Positions 53,107 through 64,000 of a stretch of 64,000 nucleotides of DNA are shown in pieces. The DNA is from Serpula lacrymans var. lacrymans S7.9 (Eukaryota; Basidiomycota; Agaricomycetes; Boletales; Serpulaceae), in NCBI RefSeq assembly GCF_000218685.1, contig NW_006763292.1, forward strand, positions 2,805,909 through 2,869,908. Reading direction: 5' to 3'. Numbering within the stretch: position 1 is the stretch's first letter; each line of letters opens with the position of its first letter. The notes beneath the pieces are model-generated. The model was not told the origin of the DNA and did not search any database. It saw nothing but the letters and a program-made list of their open reading frames with translations. Position numbers and translations under genes: made by a program.

Positions 53107-56100
53107 ATGATCTCTGGTCGTCGTCCAGCGCATTCACCTTGGAATAGAAAGCCCATGTCGAAGAAATCCTCACCAGCAACATTATCTTTTGTCTTTGCAG
53201 AGCCAGTACAAAGTGTTAGCTTGGAGTCAGCAGCAGCTAGGCTACCGCCAGTTTTGCGCAGAGCTACTGAATCCAACGGCAGTCTGATGTCGAAGCATGA
53301 TCTTGTTGATCATGCCCCTCTAGTCACTGAATCCTCGACCGAGGAATCCGTAAAGCAAGTAGAGGTTGTCGACGACACACACGTTTCATCCGCAGCCCCA
53401 TTGGGCCAGGCAGAGCCCTCACACGATGAATCGAAAGGCCACTCGTCTTCGAATGCACACTCGAAAGCAGAGCAGCCTTTAGATGACGTTCCTGAAGTTC
53501 GTGCAGCGCATTTATCCCAACTACCACCAATTACCTCTGAAGTTTCCCTACCTGTCTCTTCTGTCACTACCCCTAACATTCCTTCATCAATCAATCAATC
53601 AGATAAACTACCACCCACTCAAATTTCATCTAATGGATTTTCGTCTTGGTTTGGAGCGTTTTCTCGGCCCAAGGCAAAGGACACCGATACTTTATCGATA
53701 GACAAGGATAAAGTCCCCGTAGCAGAGGCCACAGAAGCACATGTTCACACCCCTGTATCTCATACAGCTTCAACAAAAGATATTACTTGCGCTCCCGCTT
53801 CGTCTTCTGACAAGGAATCTACCCGTGATGCGCCCTCATCGCGAGAAGCACAGGGTTCTCCTCACCCGCAAAATATTTCTTCAGGCAAACAGCCCTCTCC
53901 AATTCCATCGGTTTCTTCTTCGCAATTTCATTCATCGTCTCCTCTGCAACGATCTAGACCAAGTATCACGTCAATACCCTCTTCGGTCGACGAGGAAGTG
54001 CCTAAGCTCCCAACGGTCAAACTCCCCCCTCGCCCCTCCACCACTCTTCATAATGGAGACGTAACAAAGGAAACCATAACCTCTTCAAATCCGACAACTA
54101 GCAGATTTACTTTAAGTATTCCTTTACTTGGTAGACCAAAGATTCCGCTTGAAAAAGCTGTGGCAGCTGCCCAGCGGGAGGATATAAGATCTGTGGATAT
54201 TACTCAAGCTACTCAGACAGCTGCGCCATTACCAGGTTTGTTCCACAAAAGTGTATTACGTTCGTATTTATCACTAATATACCAACTCTGTAGAAGCTAT
54301 TCCGGAGCACGGCAGTGATTCAGATGCGAATGCGCAGCCATTGACGGGGGGTGATACAACCATAGCTATACCAGAGCCCCCGAGCTTGGAGAGAGATTTG
54401 ACAGAAAATCAATCAACAGATTCTCCACAAGCTCCACCTCGCGCGTCCTCGTGGTGGGGTTATTTGGGATGGAGTGATCCAGTAAATCCTTCTGTAACTG
54501 AATCCAGTCAAGAGGGGCCTAAGGAGAAATTGGACCCTAAGGACGGGGAGATGTTGGGAGGACTCGATGCCTTGCAGGAGTCGCACAATCTACCACTTAA
54601 CGACGAAAGTGCGGATGGTCCGACCTCAACGGTCAATGTTGAGAATAGCTCAGGGACCGCCCAAGCCGCGTCGATTGGTGCCGCGGAAGGCCAGGATCCT
54701 TCCGGAGAAGTTCTACCTGGTCATTCCACAGATCCAAGTCACACACAGGGAACCATGTGGTATACACCATGGTCGTGGTACAATACTTCGGCTTCCGCAA
54801 CTGAGGAGAAATTTCCGAAAACATCGGTTCCTATTAAAGGTGATGATGCGAATACAGAATCAAACTTGCTGAAAGAAGATACGCTTTCTCGCGGAGATGA
54901 GTCGGTGCTTGAAGTGCCAGCGCCTTCTCAGGGTCAGCAGGTAGATGTTGTTCGAGCCGTCGAAGAGCACAATCCCATTGAGTCCACAATCACCACAAAC
55001 AGGTCAGGATGGATGTCCTTTTTCTCGTCTAAGGCGCTCACAACGAAAAGAATAACAACGAATGAGACCGACGAGAATGGGATGGAGGTGATGAATTTAG
55101 ATGAAGAAGATAGCCAAGCAGAAACTGGTACACAGCCTCTTCCACAGGACATACCAGCCAAAGATGCGAAAATTTCTGATAGTCCTGCCAAGCAATCTGC
55201 ACCACCCTCTTCTGTAAGGAAGGCCGATAATGCTACATCGCCGCTGAATCCTCCCTTGGCAAATTCAGAATCTGTGAAGCGCGAGTTGGTCAAACGGCAA
55301 CCTTCTCCAACACCTTCCAAGAAGTCGAGTATGAAAGCACCCGTATCACCCGCTCGACCAAACTTAGTTCTGCCGACTTGGACGGATACTTTTCACACTG
55401 CTCCGCGATCATCTGTACCTCCACCACCTGCTTCCGCCCTCACGAAAACATTCAAGTATGTTAGTGGGGTATTGTTCGCTCGGGAGGATGATGCCCAGAA
55501 AAAAGGCAAGGGTAAAGCGAAGGATACGCTTGCAAGTGATTTTGGAAAAGCACTCCCACGAGCGTGGGATGTTTTGGAGGGCAAGATAGAACCTGATATT
55601 CTGAAAGGATGCAACAAGGTGGTCGTTATAGGTGTTCATGGATGGTTTCCTGGTGCGTCACTGCTTTAGCACTGATAACATCTGACTGATGGTCTTGTCG
55701 TCCAGGTGCTGTCATGAGAACTGTCCTCGGAGAGGTATGCGTGCTTTGTTCAGTCGGCATAAGAGGACTGATATTGATTATCGTTACGCTGTCGTAGCCG
55801 ACAGGTACCAGTGGGAAATTCGTCAATATGATGGTACAGGCTTTGGAGGAGTTTCAGGATAAACATCAAGTAAAGCTCCACAAAATCACCAAGATACCTC
55901 TAGAGGGCGAAGGCACTATAAGCCGAAGAGTCGATAAGTCGGTGCCTTTTCCACTTCAGTACAGAACTACATTCATGCTGGGTGTTTAGATTGTATCAGA
56001 ACTTGATCCAGAACGAGGACTGGATGAAAGACCTGCGGGAAGCTGACGTGATATTTGTGGCAACTCACTCCCAGGGTTGCATAGTTTCAACCCATCTGTT

Positions 56101-57337
56101 GAACCGCCTCATAATTGATCGTCATATTCGTACTTCTCGCAATGTTGATGTAGTAGATGCCGCCGGACCAGTTGCTTCGGGTAGCGTGGGCATCATTCCT
56201 TCTCAGCAGCCCCAGCGGATCTGCTGTCTAGCGCTGTGCGGTGTCCATCTCGGTCCTCTGCGATACCTCAGTACCAGTTCACTGCTACAGCCTTATATCC
56301 AAGTAAATTCTCATCAATCTTTCTATTTTTGTCGCGTAACTAATTTCATATTTTCCAAAGTACTTTGAATCTACAGCTGCTAGAGAGTTGTTTGAGTTCC
56401 AGGTATGAATGTATGATTTAGTATTTTGGTCATTTTGACTATTGGTTTCACTCACTAGAACACGGAAAGTCAAACATCTCAAGATTACGTCAAATCTCTT
56501 GGAAATGTATTGTCCCACGGGGTAGGTCAAAGTCGAACAGGCTTAGATATCGTTTAATCTATTTTTATGTTGTGGCAGATTAAAATGGTTTACGTGGCAT
56601 CATTGAATGATCAAGTTGTTGGCTTGTATTCAGGCTTATTTACTTCCATTACTCATCCATTGATCCTGCGAGCTATGTACATTGATGGAGATGCTTACCA
56701 GTTTGTCCTCTCATCTGATGCCGCGAGCCTTTTCTGACTTAGCATAATTTATTCATTGATAGTTCGTCCGACTTCCTGTCAAATCTTCTTGTCCTCCTTC
56801 TCCGTCTCAGGAACTCAGGGCTTTCTGATAGCGGACTTCTGGCCCATCTTTCGGAATCGACCGCCGGCTCTCTCAATGGAGTTGGACATTCAACGGCATA
56901 TGAGGAATTAGCCACCTACTCGTAAGCCAGCATCATGTTCTACCAGCTATGCCCCGATTTGGACATACGTTTACAGATTGGCGGTAAATTACTTGTTTCT
57001 TGCTGACAATGGTATGGAACACCAGCCAGAGATGGAGTTTGAACCATTTAATGCACTTAACGAGAGAAATGATTATGAAGTATGGAGTTGTTGTTCCAAA
57101 TGTCCTTCATATTTTAATGATTGACATCTTCAGATTCCTTGGGCGCTTCGTGACTTAATCGCGGATGAAAGAGTCGCTCACTTTTTCTCCGACGAATTTG
57201 TCCGCTTACGAGATGCATTTCGTGATTGGCAACCAAAGACAGCTATCCTTCGAGACGTCAAGCGCAAGCTACAGCCTATTCAGCGGTTATCGTCAGCTAT
57301 GATAACAACATATTCTAATTCTATCAGCAAGCTATAA
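53107..57337 (+). CDS. large alpha/beta-hydrolase-fold protein, YML020W family
   Basis: Eleven exons: 53107-54235, 54294-55652, 55706-55734, 55798-55937, 55990-56302, 56361-56402, 56459-56521, 56579-56700, 56763-56921, 56977-57079 and 57134-57337. The first about 780 residues are disordered, rich in Ser, Pro, Thr and Glu, with repeated W-containing islands (SSWFGAFSRP, SSWWGYLGWSDP, MWYTPWSWYNTS, SGWMSFFSSK). The conserved part follows: KVVVIGVHGWFPGAVMRTVL, GEPTGTSGKFVNMMVQALEE, FVATHSQGCIVSTHLLNRLI with a nucleophile elbow (H-S-Q-G), and LCGVHLGPLRYL. This matches the fungal YML020W family, of unknown substrate; the HSQG elbow suggests a serine hydrolase. ATG 53107 is the first in frame; 53152 is an alternative. 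No frame break was found. Confidence 0.82.
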
Positions 57338-57794
57338 AAGGCAGCATTTATCAAGAGGGACTGTACACTTACATCTTTGCACTTAGATCTGTATCATATA
57401 TGATGGCTTTTTACTAACGGCGCTGGTGCCTAGGGCATGGTTTATCATTTCAATTCACCGGGCAGTTCAACTGAGATGACAAGATTTAATTGTTGGTGAG
57501 CACAGATAAGGTTTCCGGGAGCGTCGGTGGGACGCAGTCCAGCCATTTTTCTTCGCACACAATTGAAGGTCCCGCCGAGGCGAACGTTTATGGACACGTA
57601 ATTCCCTCAAAATTGCATAGTTTGAATGTGAAGATCTCCAACGAGTCAATCTGAGGGTATTTTATAGCTTCCTGAGATCAGATCACCTGATGAAGATGGT
57701 GTACTAATGTGTATAATGGTCTATAGCGCGGAATAACAATGGGTAAAGATCTAGCTTATACTAGCACAGTGTTCTTTAAGTTCATCACCCTATC
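57338..57794. other. intergenic, convergent gene ends
   Basis: Spacer between the convergent hydrolase and aldo/keto reductase genes. No feature recognised. Confidence 0.45.
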
Positions 57795-59377
57795 TCACCT
57801 GTACTCAGCTCCACAGTCACCAATTGTTGTGATCATGCGACGTCCATTCGAGCGCGCTAGTACCTCCTCAATCGCACGGTTGTCCTCCTCCAATAGCCTC
57901 AGTCCAAATACCTTCTGGTTGTCATCAGGGTGTTCGGAAACGCCCAATCGGGCGCCTAGAGGTCAATGTTAGTCTCCGTACAGAGAGCGACCGTTGTGCC
58001 ACATGTACCTATGATCACGGCCCCCACAAAGGAATGATCAAGGACCCAACGGGTGGCTATGTTGGCAATGCCCAGTCCCCCATGGCGGTTACCAATATCA
58101 CGCAGCACAGCCAATAAGTTTTGGAATAGTGACCAATCACCCCACGCCTTCAGGATCATATCAAGGTACTGCCAATTCTTACCGTGAGGATTATTTGTCA
58201 AAGGAGTATGGGAATCCGCTTCATACCTTTCGCTGAGATGGAGTTAGGTCACCGGAGTACAAGTCAGGTTCGGGGCGATGGAGCCATTTATCTGCCAAAA
58301 AGCCGCCGCACTTTATCGATAACAGTTGTCGGATTACACTGTCAACATATCATTAGAGAACTCACCAGGGTACCGTAGGTCAGGAGCTTGACATTGTGTT
58401 TCTCGCAGACATCCGCCATGCCATGCAGGGGGCGCGTGTCAATGAGCGAGAACTGTTCGTTTCACTGAGTTCCTGATTCGATCTCAAAGTTTGTGTTAGA
58501 TGTCCCTTACCTGGACCTGATTGGATACAATGAAACCTGGGCCCAGCTGAGTACAAATCTCGTCCGTCCTTATGGCGTCAAAGTTGCACAAGCCCACGGC
58601 GGAGATGAGGCCTTCGTGCTGTAAATCCTGCAAGATCTGTAAGGCTGTTAAATAGGCCTTATCCGAATAATCTTGCCAGTGAAACTAGTGCATTCGTAAG
58701 CTATCGGACGGTCGGAAATGAATGGAACATTGTTGTAACCTGTAGGAGATCCACGCTGGTTGACCGCATGCGCTGCATACGTTCTCTTACTGCGCTTTCC
58801 ACGATGGCACGGGACGGCACGGTGGGTCTGAAGACACACCACTTCGTGGCTCCGATGACCCCTTCCGGAGCTGGTAGCGAGGCTCTGAATTGACCCTTGA
58901 GGCAGTTAAGATAAAGCCATTAGCTTAGTTTAGGACAGTATGGATTTCTGCATACGAAAAGTATCTCCGCGCTCCCATAGTGGTCGGCTGCAGAAGGCTC
59001 AGCATGACAACGAAAGCAACGAAGAAGGGGGGGGGGGGGACTTTACCCTGATGGAATGCCACATTGGTGGGCGGGGGAAGATGGTATCGGTTAGTAGGGG
59101 GGTCTATCGGAAGTGAGGTCATAGCCCACCATATCTGTCGAGAATCACATGGTAAGTTTTGTAATGTATAGACTATCTCCAGAAGGGGCGGGTACATACC
59201 AAAAGCTGTATACCCCGAAGTGAGGTGACGCAGCATCCCTTGACGGATCCTGGCGGCGGGGGCACTCCCCCAAGCATTGCTGGAAAGCTGCCAAAGGCCG
59301 GTCCAAATTCTTGGCGCTAAGAAAGGTCCCAGTGCAAACGTCTCCTTAACACTCGAGGGGGGTCCAAAGTAAGACAT
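57795..59377 (-). CDS. aldo/keto reductase family protein
   Basis: Start ATG 59377 (MSYFGPPSSVKETFALGPFL). The exons read GLWQLSSNAWGSAPAARIRQ, then GYTAF followed by ADHYGSAEILF (catalytic D..Y), GVIGATKWCVFRPTV, RERMQRMRSTSVDLLQ then FHWQDYSDKAYLTALQILQD, GLISAVGLCNFDAIRTDEIC, IVSNQVQ, FSLIDTRPLHGMADVCEKHN, LLTYGTLCGGFIADKWL, GNRHGGLGIANIATRWVLDH and GAVIIGARLGVSEH, ending ITTIGDCGAEYR before the stop at 57795. Asp, Tyr, Lys and His of the AKR tetrad are therefore present (D and Y in ADHY, K in TKW, H in QFHW). It should be a cytosolic NAD(P)H oxidoreductase on aldehydes or sugars. A run of about 13 G lies in an intron near 59027-59039. Some exon borders are approximate. Confidence 0.82.
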
Positions 59378-59878
59378 GATAGGTAGGAATAGCAAGCCGA
59401 GAAATTGCGAGGGAAATCTTGGTAAAGTCAGGCTTTTTAATGGCTAGTGATCAAACTCCGTCAGAATGTCAGCTACACTCAAGGCCAGGATGAAGCGCCC
59501 AAGCACATACCGGTCATCATATATCGACCCCCAACCGTGACGTCCGACCTGTTTGGAATGGCATTGCATTAGTTGACAGCGAATATTGAAAATTGAGAAA
59601 TTGAAATCATGGTCGGTGAACAGAATATTACCGTGACGGTAGTTGTACTTTACAACAACATGTAAATCATCATCATCACCAGTGCGATGCAGCACCGGAC
59701 TTGTGGTTGAGATCATGATCAGCCGATCCCCTGAAATAGCTCTGCAAATCCGTACACAGCAGTTATTGATGACCGAGAACGAGATGGAGCACTGCAAGTA
59801 TTAAAAAGACCTTCAGATTCCACACTGCCGCTTACTGCACCTCCACGTAGCTCCCTTCACTCACCATTCCTCTCAGAT
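59378..59878. other. intergenic upstream of two divergent genes
   Basis: A minus-strand frame of 117 codons (59444-59797) crosses the region with the text HGWGSIYDDRYVLGRFILAL near its end, but no family is recognised. The region must hold promoters for the aldo/keto reductase and the gene at 59879. Confidence 0.35.
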
Positions 59879-60736
59879 GCCTGCCCCAGAAGCCATTCCG
59901 CACAACGACAACGGCATGAAAACGCTGGGACACGTGTGAGTAACTGCAACCAGCTCAGCTGTCAATGTCATTCATTGCTGACACGCTCTACAGTAATTTA
60001 ATGGTTCGTTTATTCTACACATGTGAAAAATTATCCAACTAAGATCAAAATATCGCCGCGACAGGTCGATACCCTCATAGCTAACGCAACTATGGACGAG
60101 CAAGTCTCCTTCAACACGACTGACCATCATGTTGACACTCACATGAAACTTTTAGCTTGCGTGCCATAATTAGGAGTCTCATTGCCACCGGCTCCCCCAG
60201 TCTTGCAACTGCTTTCACGACGGCGGCACGAACACGTCTCCGACAAACCAATGCAAAACGTATAGCAAACGCCCATGGTTTGTTCGCCACAGACTCCAAT
60301 GGCCTTGAGGCTGTCCACACGCCTGAGCTCGATAAAGTTCTTGCAAGCGCACGCTCTCTGTACGGGGCTGGAATGGGCTTCGCGAGTCTGGGGGTCCTCG
60401 CGTCTGTCGTCAGAGCCACAGTCGGCCTACGATGGGAACAAGAAGGGTCCATGTCAAATATACTCGCCGTTATTGATGCTGATATCAGTCAAGCGCTCCA
60501 GGTGAAGTCACATTTGTAGTTCCGAAATGCCTCAGTGACTCATGACCTACCCTTATCTATTGCAGAGCTGTAAAGAAGAAGTCGAAGGTGGACGCGCGAA
60601 CGATCTCACAGGTGCCAGGGATGCCGTGAATGACCTATGGTCCGCGGTGGAGGAAAGTTCTAGAGACGTTGAAACGTGGGGTGGAGAATTTCCATTTGAT
60701 AGGGCAGCGAACAGCATGGAACTTTGGAAATTTTGA
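59879..60736 (+). CDS. small conserved-looking hypothetical protein
   Basis: ATG 59879 opens MPAPEAIPHNDNGMKTLGH. After a first intron, the frame can be joined through a 23-nt exon (60081-60103) to LRAIIRSLIATGSPSLATAF, TPELDKVLASARSLYGAGMG and FASLGVLASVVRATVGLRWE, then across a last intron (60502-60565) to SCKEEVEGGRANDLTGARDA and a stop at 60734-60736. The middle contains a hydrophobic stretch (GAGMGFASLGVLASVV) that could span a membrane. The mini-exon is chosen because it alone keeps the frame; other solutions may exist. Function unknown. Confidence 0.5.
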
Positions 60737-62613
60737 GTGGCGATAATTTACGAAGTTTCCCAATATGATGATAGTCTTGTCCCTTCACAAAAGATTGCAA
60801 AGATTGTAGCGAACTAGGGTTGCAGGTGATCACTTAGGACACCGTTCATTAAATCCAAATACTGGGAGAGTTTGCAAATGCTGGAAATGTCAGGTGGATG
60901 CCCCCAGAATAATGTATTCCCATCATCGCGAGGATGTGCCGACCCGGAACAAAAGGAAAAGGCAAATCGACACCATTATCACCTATCGTGTTGCATCGCG
61001 ACTGCCAAAAGGGAACTGCCAGAGAACGAAATTAGTGCACGAGGCGTGAGGGGTATCACAGCACGCGAATATATTGGCGACATACTTAGAGGCCGGTCTT
61101 GCGACAGCATGCTTCTTCCTGTGGTAACACGTCCGCAATACGGTTAGAATTTTTCGGCCAGGTCCGGAGAAGTCGGGTCTAACGTGTCGCGAAAGCCTGA
61201 TAAATTGACCTACATTGGCTGGTAAGGTGAGTGAAGTACCTGAGGTACACAATTGTAGTAAAGATGTGACTGTTCTTGTTCAAGACCCTGAGCGGTGACT
61301 ACGGCATGCCAGTGGACGACGACAGCGCTGGATTGTTAGCATTGCCGGATTATGCATCAGTCATGTCCCAGACAACGATACCGTATCGCGCTTAGTTCCA
61401 CAGGGGCCCGCACGATCGACGGCGTGCACATATGGGATTAAAAGGATGACCAATATACATTAGCGCAGCTGGGCATGCAGCACGACGCGATGCTGGGTAT
61501 ACTCGGTGACTAGATGGATCTGACCGCTGTGGAAGACAGGAATATCGCCATTGGATGGTGAGGGCCATGTGCTTGGCAGGGACCTTGCTTGGAAAGCCAG
61601 TACGCTGTCAGTAAAATGATTCGTACACGTTTCGTCACGAGCTCAAAGTGCATTGACGACAAGTGTGAAACTTTGAGCTAAAATGACGCTAAATGGAGAG
61701 AGAGTTGGTGCTATTGATGAGCTGTGCATAGGGTGACGAGAACAGGTAGCTCGTGCGACTGACTTACCACGTCAAGAGACAAGTGCATGGATGGATTGAT
61801 GGAAGGGTGCTCGAAGGCGACGAGACACCGCTCGAGATGTCAGATCCAAAAACATACATGCTGTCTTGGACCCTTCAAGATATGTCAAGGCTGTCGGGCT
61901 TCTCATACACTCAAGGACTGTATTTGGAGCACGTAGCGCAAATTGGTGGGTACTGGGCACAAGAGCTGCGGTGGACAGCGAGTGGACAGCATTCAGTTGG
62001 CAACAAAGCTTTTCTAAGCTTCACACGTTTGCTCTTTAGGTTTAGGCCGCAGTACTGCCTGCAAAAGAGACGCCGTAAGGGGACAAGAGGAGCCTTGTAC
62101 TGCAACCTGTATGTTTTCTGTTCGATCCTAGCGTCAGGCTGCGTATTTCTGCATGTCTCAGGAGGCAGAGGGTCTTCGCGAGCACAGAATCACCGAACCA
62201 TCATTTTCCTTGAAGACTCCGTATGACTGGGCCACATCAAAGCTGTCATTCCTGTTTGCACCCGGCTGCACTGCACACCTCCAAGTTGTATGGCCACGCC
62301 ATGAAACGTTGGGAGACTATGGGGATACACATCTCTGGGCAAGCCTCCAGCGAGCTCGTCGTCTCTTGCAGCGTCGAACGCGTCTGGAGCACTGCACGCG
62401 ACGGGGGAGGCCGAATGTGGCTGCCGGGGAGACATCGGCTATTTTGCGAGCGCAAGAACATTATACCCAAGGCTAGTCAGCTGGCTTTGACGGTATAATA
62501 GTAAGCAAAGAGCGTTTAAGCATGCTGTCTTCGAAGATACAGTTCTGCTTCTCCCAAGGCCCTCCAGACCTGTTGCCTCTTGTGGTTATACCCCGTATCT
62601 TCCACTTATACAG
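60737..62613. other. 1.9 kb without a recognised gene
   Basis: The longest frame (61753-62226, plus, 157 codons; starts MRLTYHVKRQVHGWIDGRVL) and overlapping frames to 62500 show no known motif. Base composition is average. Promoter elements of the MFS gene are expected near the right end. Confidence 0.4.
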
Positions 62614-64000
62614 ATGTCCATGTCTTCCCGCACATCAGGCACCTTTAATCCCGCTGAAGGGACAAAGGAAGAAAAAATACCAACACCATTAGACGCTATG
62701 GATCCCTATCTAGTCCTCCTTGAACCGACAGACGATCCACAGAACATGTCCTCCTGCAGGAGATGGCTTGCTGTTCTCGTGATCAGCTCGGCATCTCTTT
62801 GTGTTACCTGTGCTTCTTCCATTGTGAGCATCGGATTCGTTATTCCAAACCCTGTCCATTTACATACTTCATTCAGGCTGCTTTCACAGAAGACGGTGTT
62901 GCCCAGACTTTTGGCGTCTCTCATGAGGTAACTATCCTTGGTATCAGTTTGTTTGTCGTCGGCTTGGGACTTGGCCCATTGTTAGTTGGCCCTCTGTCGG
63001 AGGTTTATGGTATGCGTCCCAGAGCTATACACTTTAGGCGGTGCTCATCATTCACTTTTCGGCAAATCAAATAGGTCGCAATGTCGTCTACCGCATGTCG
63101 TACGCTTTCTTCTTTATATTCTCGTTTCCAATCGCTTTCGCGCCAGACATAGGTAAGATCCGGAATGTCAACAATATCATTATCAAAATGTCTCACATAC
63201 ACCGGTCACCATTGCAGCTGTCTTCTTGGTATTTCGATTCATCACCGGTCTCTGTGGCGCAGCATTCTTGAGTGTAGCAGGCGGAAGTGTCAGTGACATG
63301 TTTTCCAATGCCACAGTTGCAACGTAAGCCTCCCGGTTTCTGCCTGTTCAGAGCTACGGTTAAACCCTTATCAACAGTCCCATGGCTGTTTACACGCTGT
63401 GAGTCGTCTGTAAATTTAGGACTGCTGGTAAGGAGCATGGCTCTGACAGATTTGGACAAGATCACCCTTCATTGGTCCTGTCCTCGGGCCGTTAATCGGA
63501 GGGTAAGATGTCTCACGAACCTGTCTCGAACAAGCAGTCCGTTAACAAAGTTATCCCGTAAACGCCATTATCATTCTAATAGCTTCATAAATCAGGTCAG
63601 TGAACGTGAATAGAATTTTGAGGCTGCAACTGATGTAGCCACATCATAGAACATCGATTGGAGATGGACTTATCGTGTATTATTGTGTTGGATATTCGGT
63701 GAACTCATCGCCTTGTTATTAGTTAGTTGCTGCGGTAGAGCTTCCATCCAGTGTTCCTGTACTGATGTCCTCTCAGTTGGTTCCAGAAACTTACGTACCT
63801 GTTATCCTGAAAAGAAAGGCAAGCAAGTGGGATATACAGCTCTATCATCATCATTGCATCTCTGTTGACCATCATCATAATTATCAGAATGCGGAAATTG
63901 ACGGGGGACCCCAAATTCTACGCACCTCTAGATAGACGCGATGGGAGTTTACTTTCTGCTATCTTGTTTAGCTGCTATAAACCTTTTCGTAAGTTTTACC
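62614..64000 (+). CDS. MFS drug:H+ antiporter (partial, runs off right edge)
   Basis: Twelve- or fourteen-helix major facilitator transporters of the DHA1 group export drugs and toxins at the plasma membrane. ATG 62614 opens a cytosolic tail (DPYLVLLEPTDDPQNMSSCR), helix 1 (WLAVLVISSASLCVTCASSI), then after an intron (62824-62876) AFTEDGVAQTFGVSHEVTIL and FVVGLGLGPLLVGPLSEVYG, the conserved GPLSE..GR motif A whose Arg follows the next intron (GRNVVYRMSYAFFFIFSFPI). FRFITGLCGAAFLSVAGGSV is the helix-4 region. After more introns come GPVLGPLIGG-type text (motif C), VPETYVPVILKRKAS and KLTGDPKFYAPLDRR at the right end, typical of the fungal TpoA/FLU1-like DHA1 group. At least the second half is missing from the window. 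Confidence 0.85.

Noticed and set aside
61753..62498. Possible gene in 61.7-62.5 kb
   Set aside because: Several overlapping frames of similar length on both strands, none with known motifs or a consistent splice model.

Overview
The window looks like nuclear DNA of a mushroom-forming basidiomycete (Agaricomycetes). Host genes are cut by many 45-65 bp GT-AG introns, the retrotransposons are Ty3/gypsy chromoviruses, and several fragments resemble lineage-specific agaric families. All calls come from reading translations and splice sites by eye; no database search was possible.

Layout. 1-4061: three conserved housekeeping genes, EMC1 (minus, runs off the left edge), a PP2A-like phosphatase of the PPG1/PP4/PP6 group, and a 3-ketodihydrosphingosine reductase. 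4062-24850: a gene-poor block of nested and decayed mobile DNA. It holds a split DUF3435/tyrosine-recombinase-like pseudogene, an internally deleted gypsy copy whose integrase frame runs into a degenerate agaric gene, a solo LTR, and a nearly intact gypsy chromovirus at 16515-24545 with 697-bp LTRs differing at one base. 24850-33000: a GC-rich host island with a Ser/Thr-rich membrane protein, a TLDc (OXR1-type) gene and a short-chain dehydrogenase. 33380-42250: a local family of P-loop GTPases, one single-domain gene on plus converging on a gene on minus that carries three GTPase modules in tandem. 42250-53100: mostly degenerate sequence around a DinB-like gene. 53107-64000: a YML020W-type alpha/beta hydrolase, an aldo/keto reductase, a small unknown gene and the start of an MFS drug transporter.

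Most striking is the intact chromovirus. From its predicted transcript start (17028) to the gag ATG at 19007 there is no ATG in any sense frame over 1,979 nt, although two open frames of about 150 and 385 codons lie there. A TATA box, an 11-nt primer-binding site complementary to the predicted RNA 5' end (Tf1/sushi-type self-priming) and a candidate -1 slippery site between gag and pol fit one translation plan: start codons are kept out of the leader so that scanning ribosomes reach gag, while pre-gag frames would start at non-AUG codons. I know this arrangement from some plant pararetroviruses, not from fungal gypsy elements.

The second candidate novelty is the triple-GTPase gene, whose middle module has lost consensus residues at G1, G3 and G4 while the third keeps them, suggesting a pseudo-GTPase inside one polypeptide.
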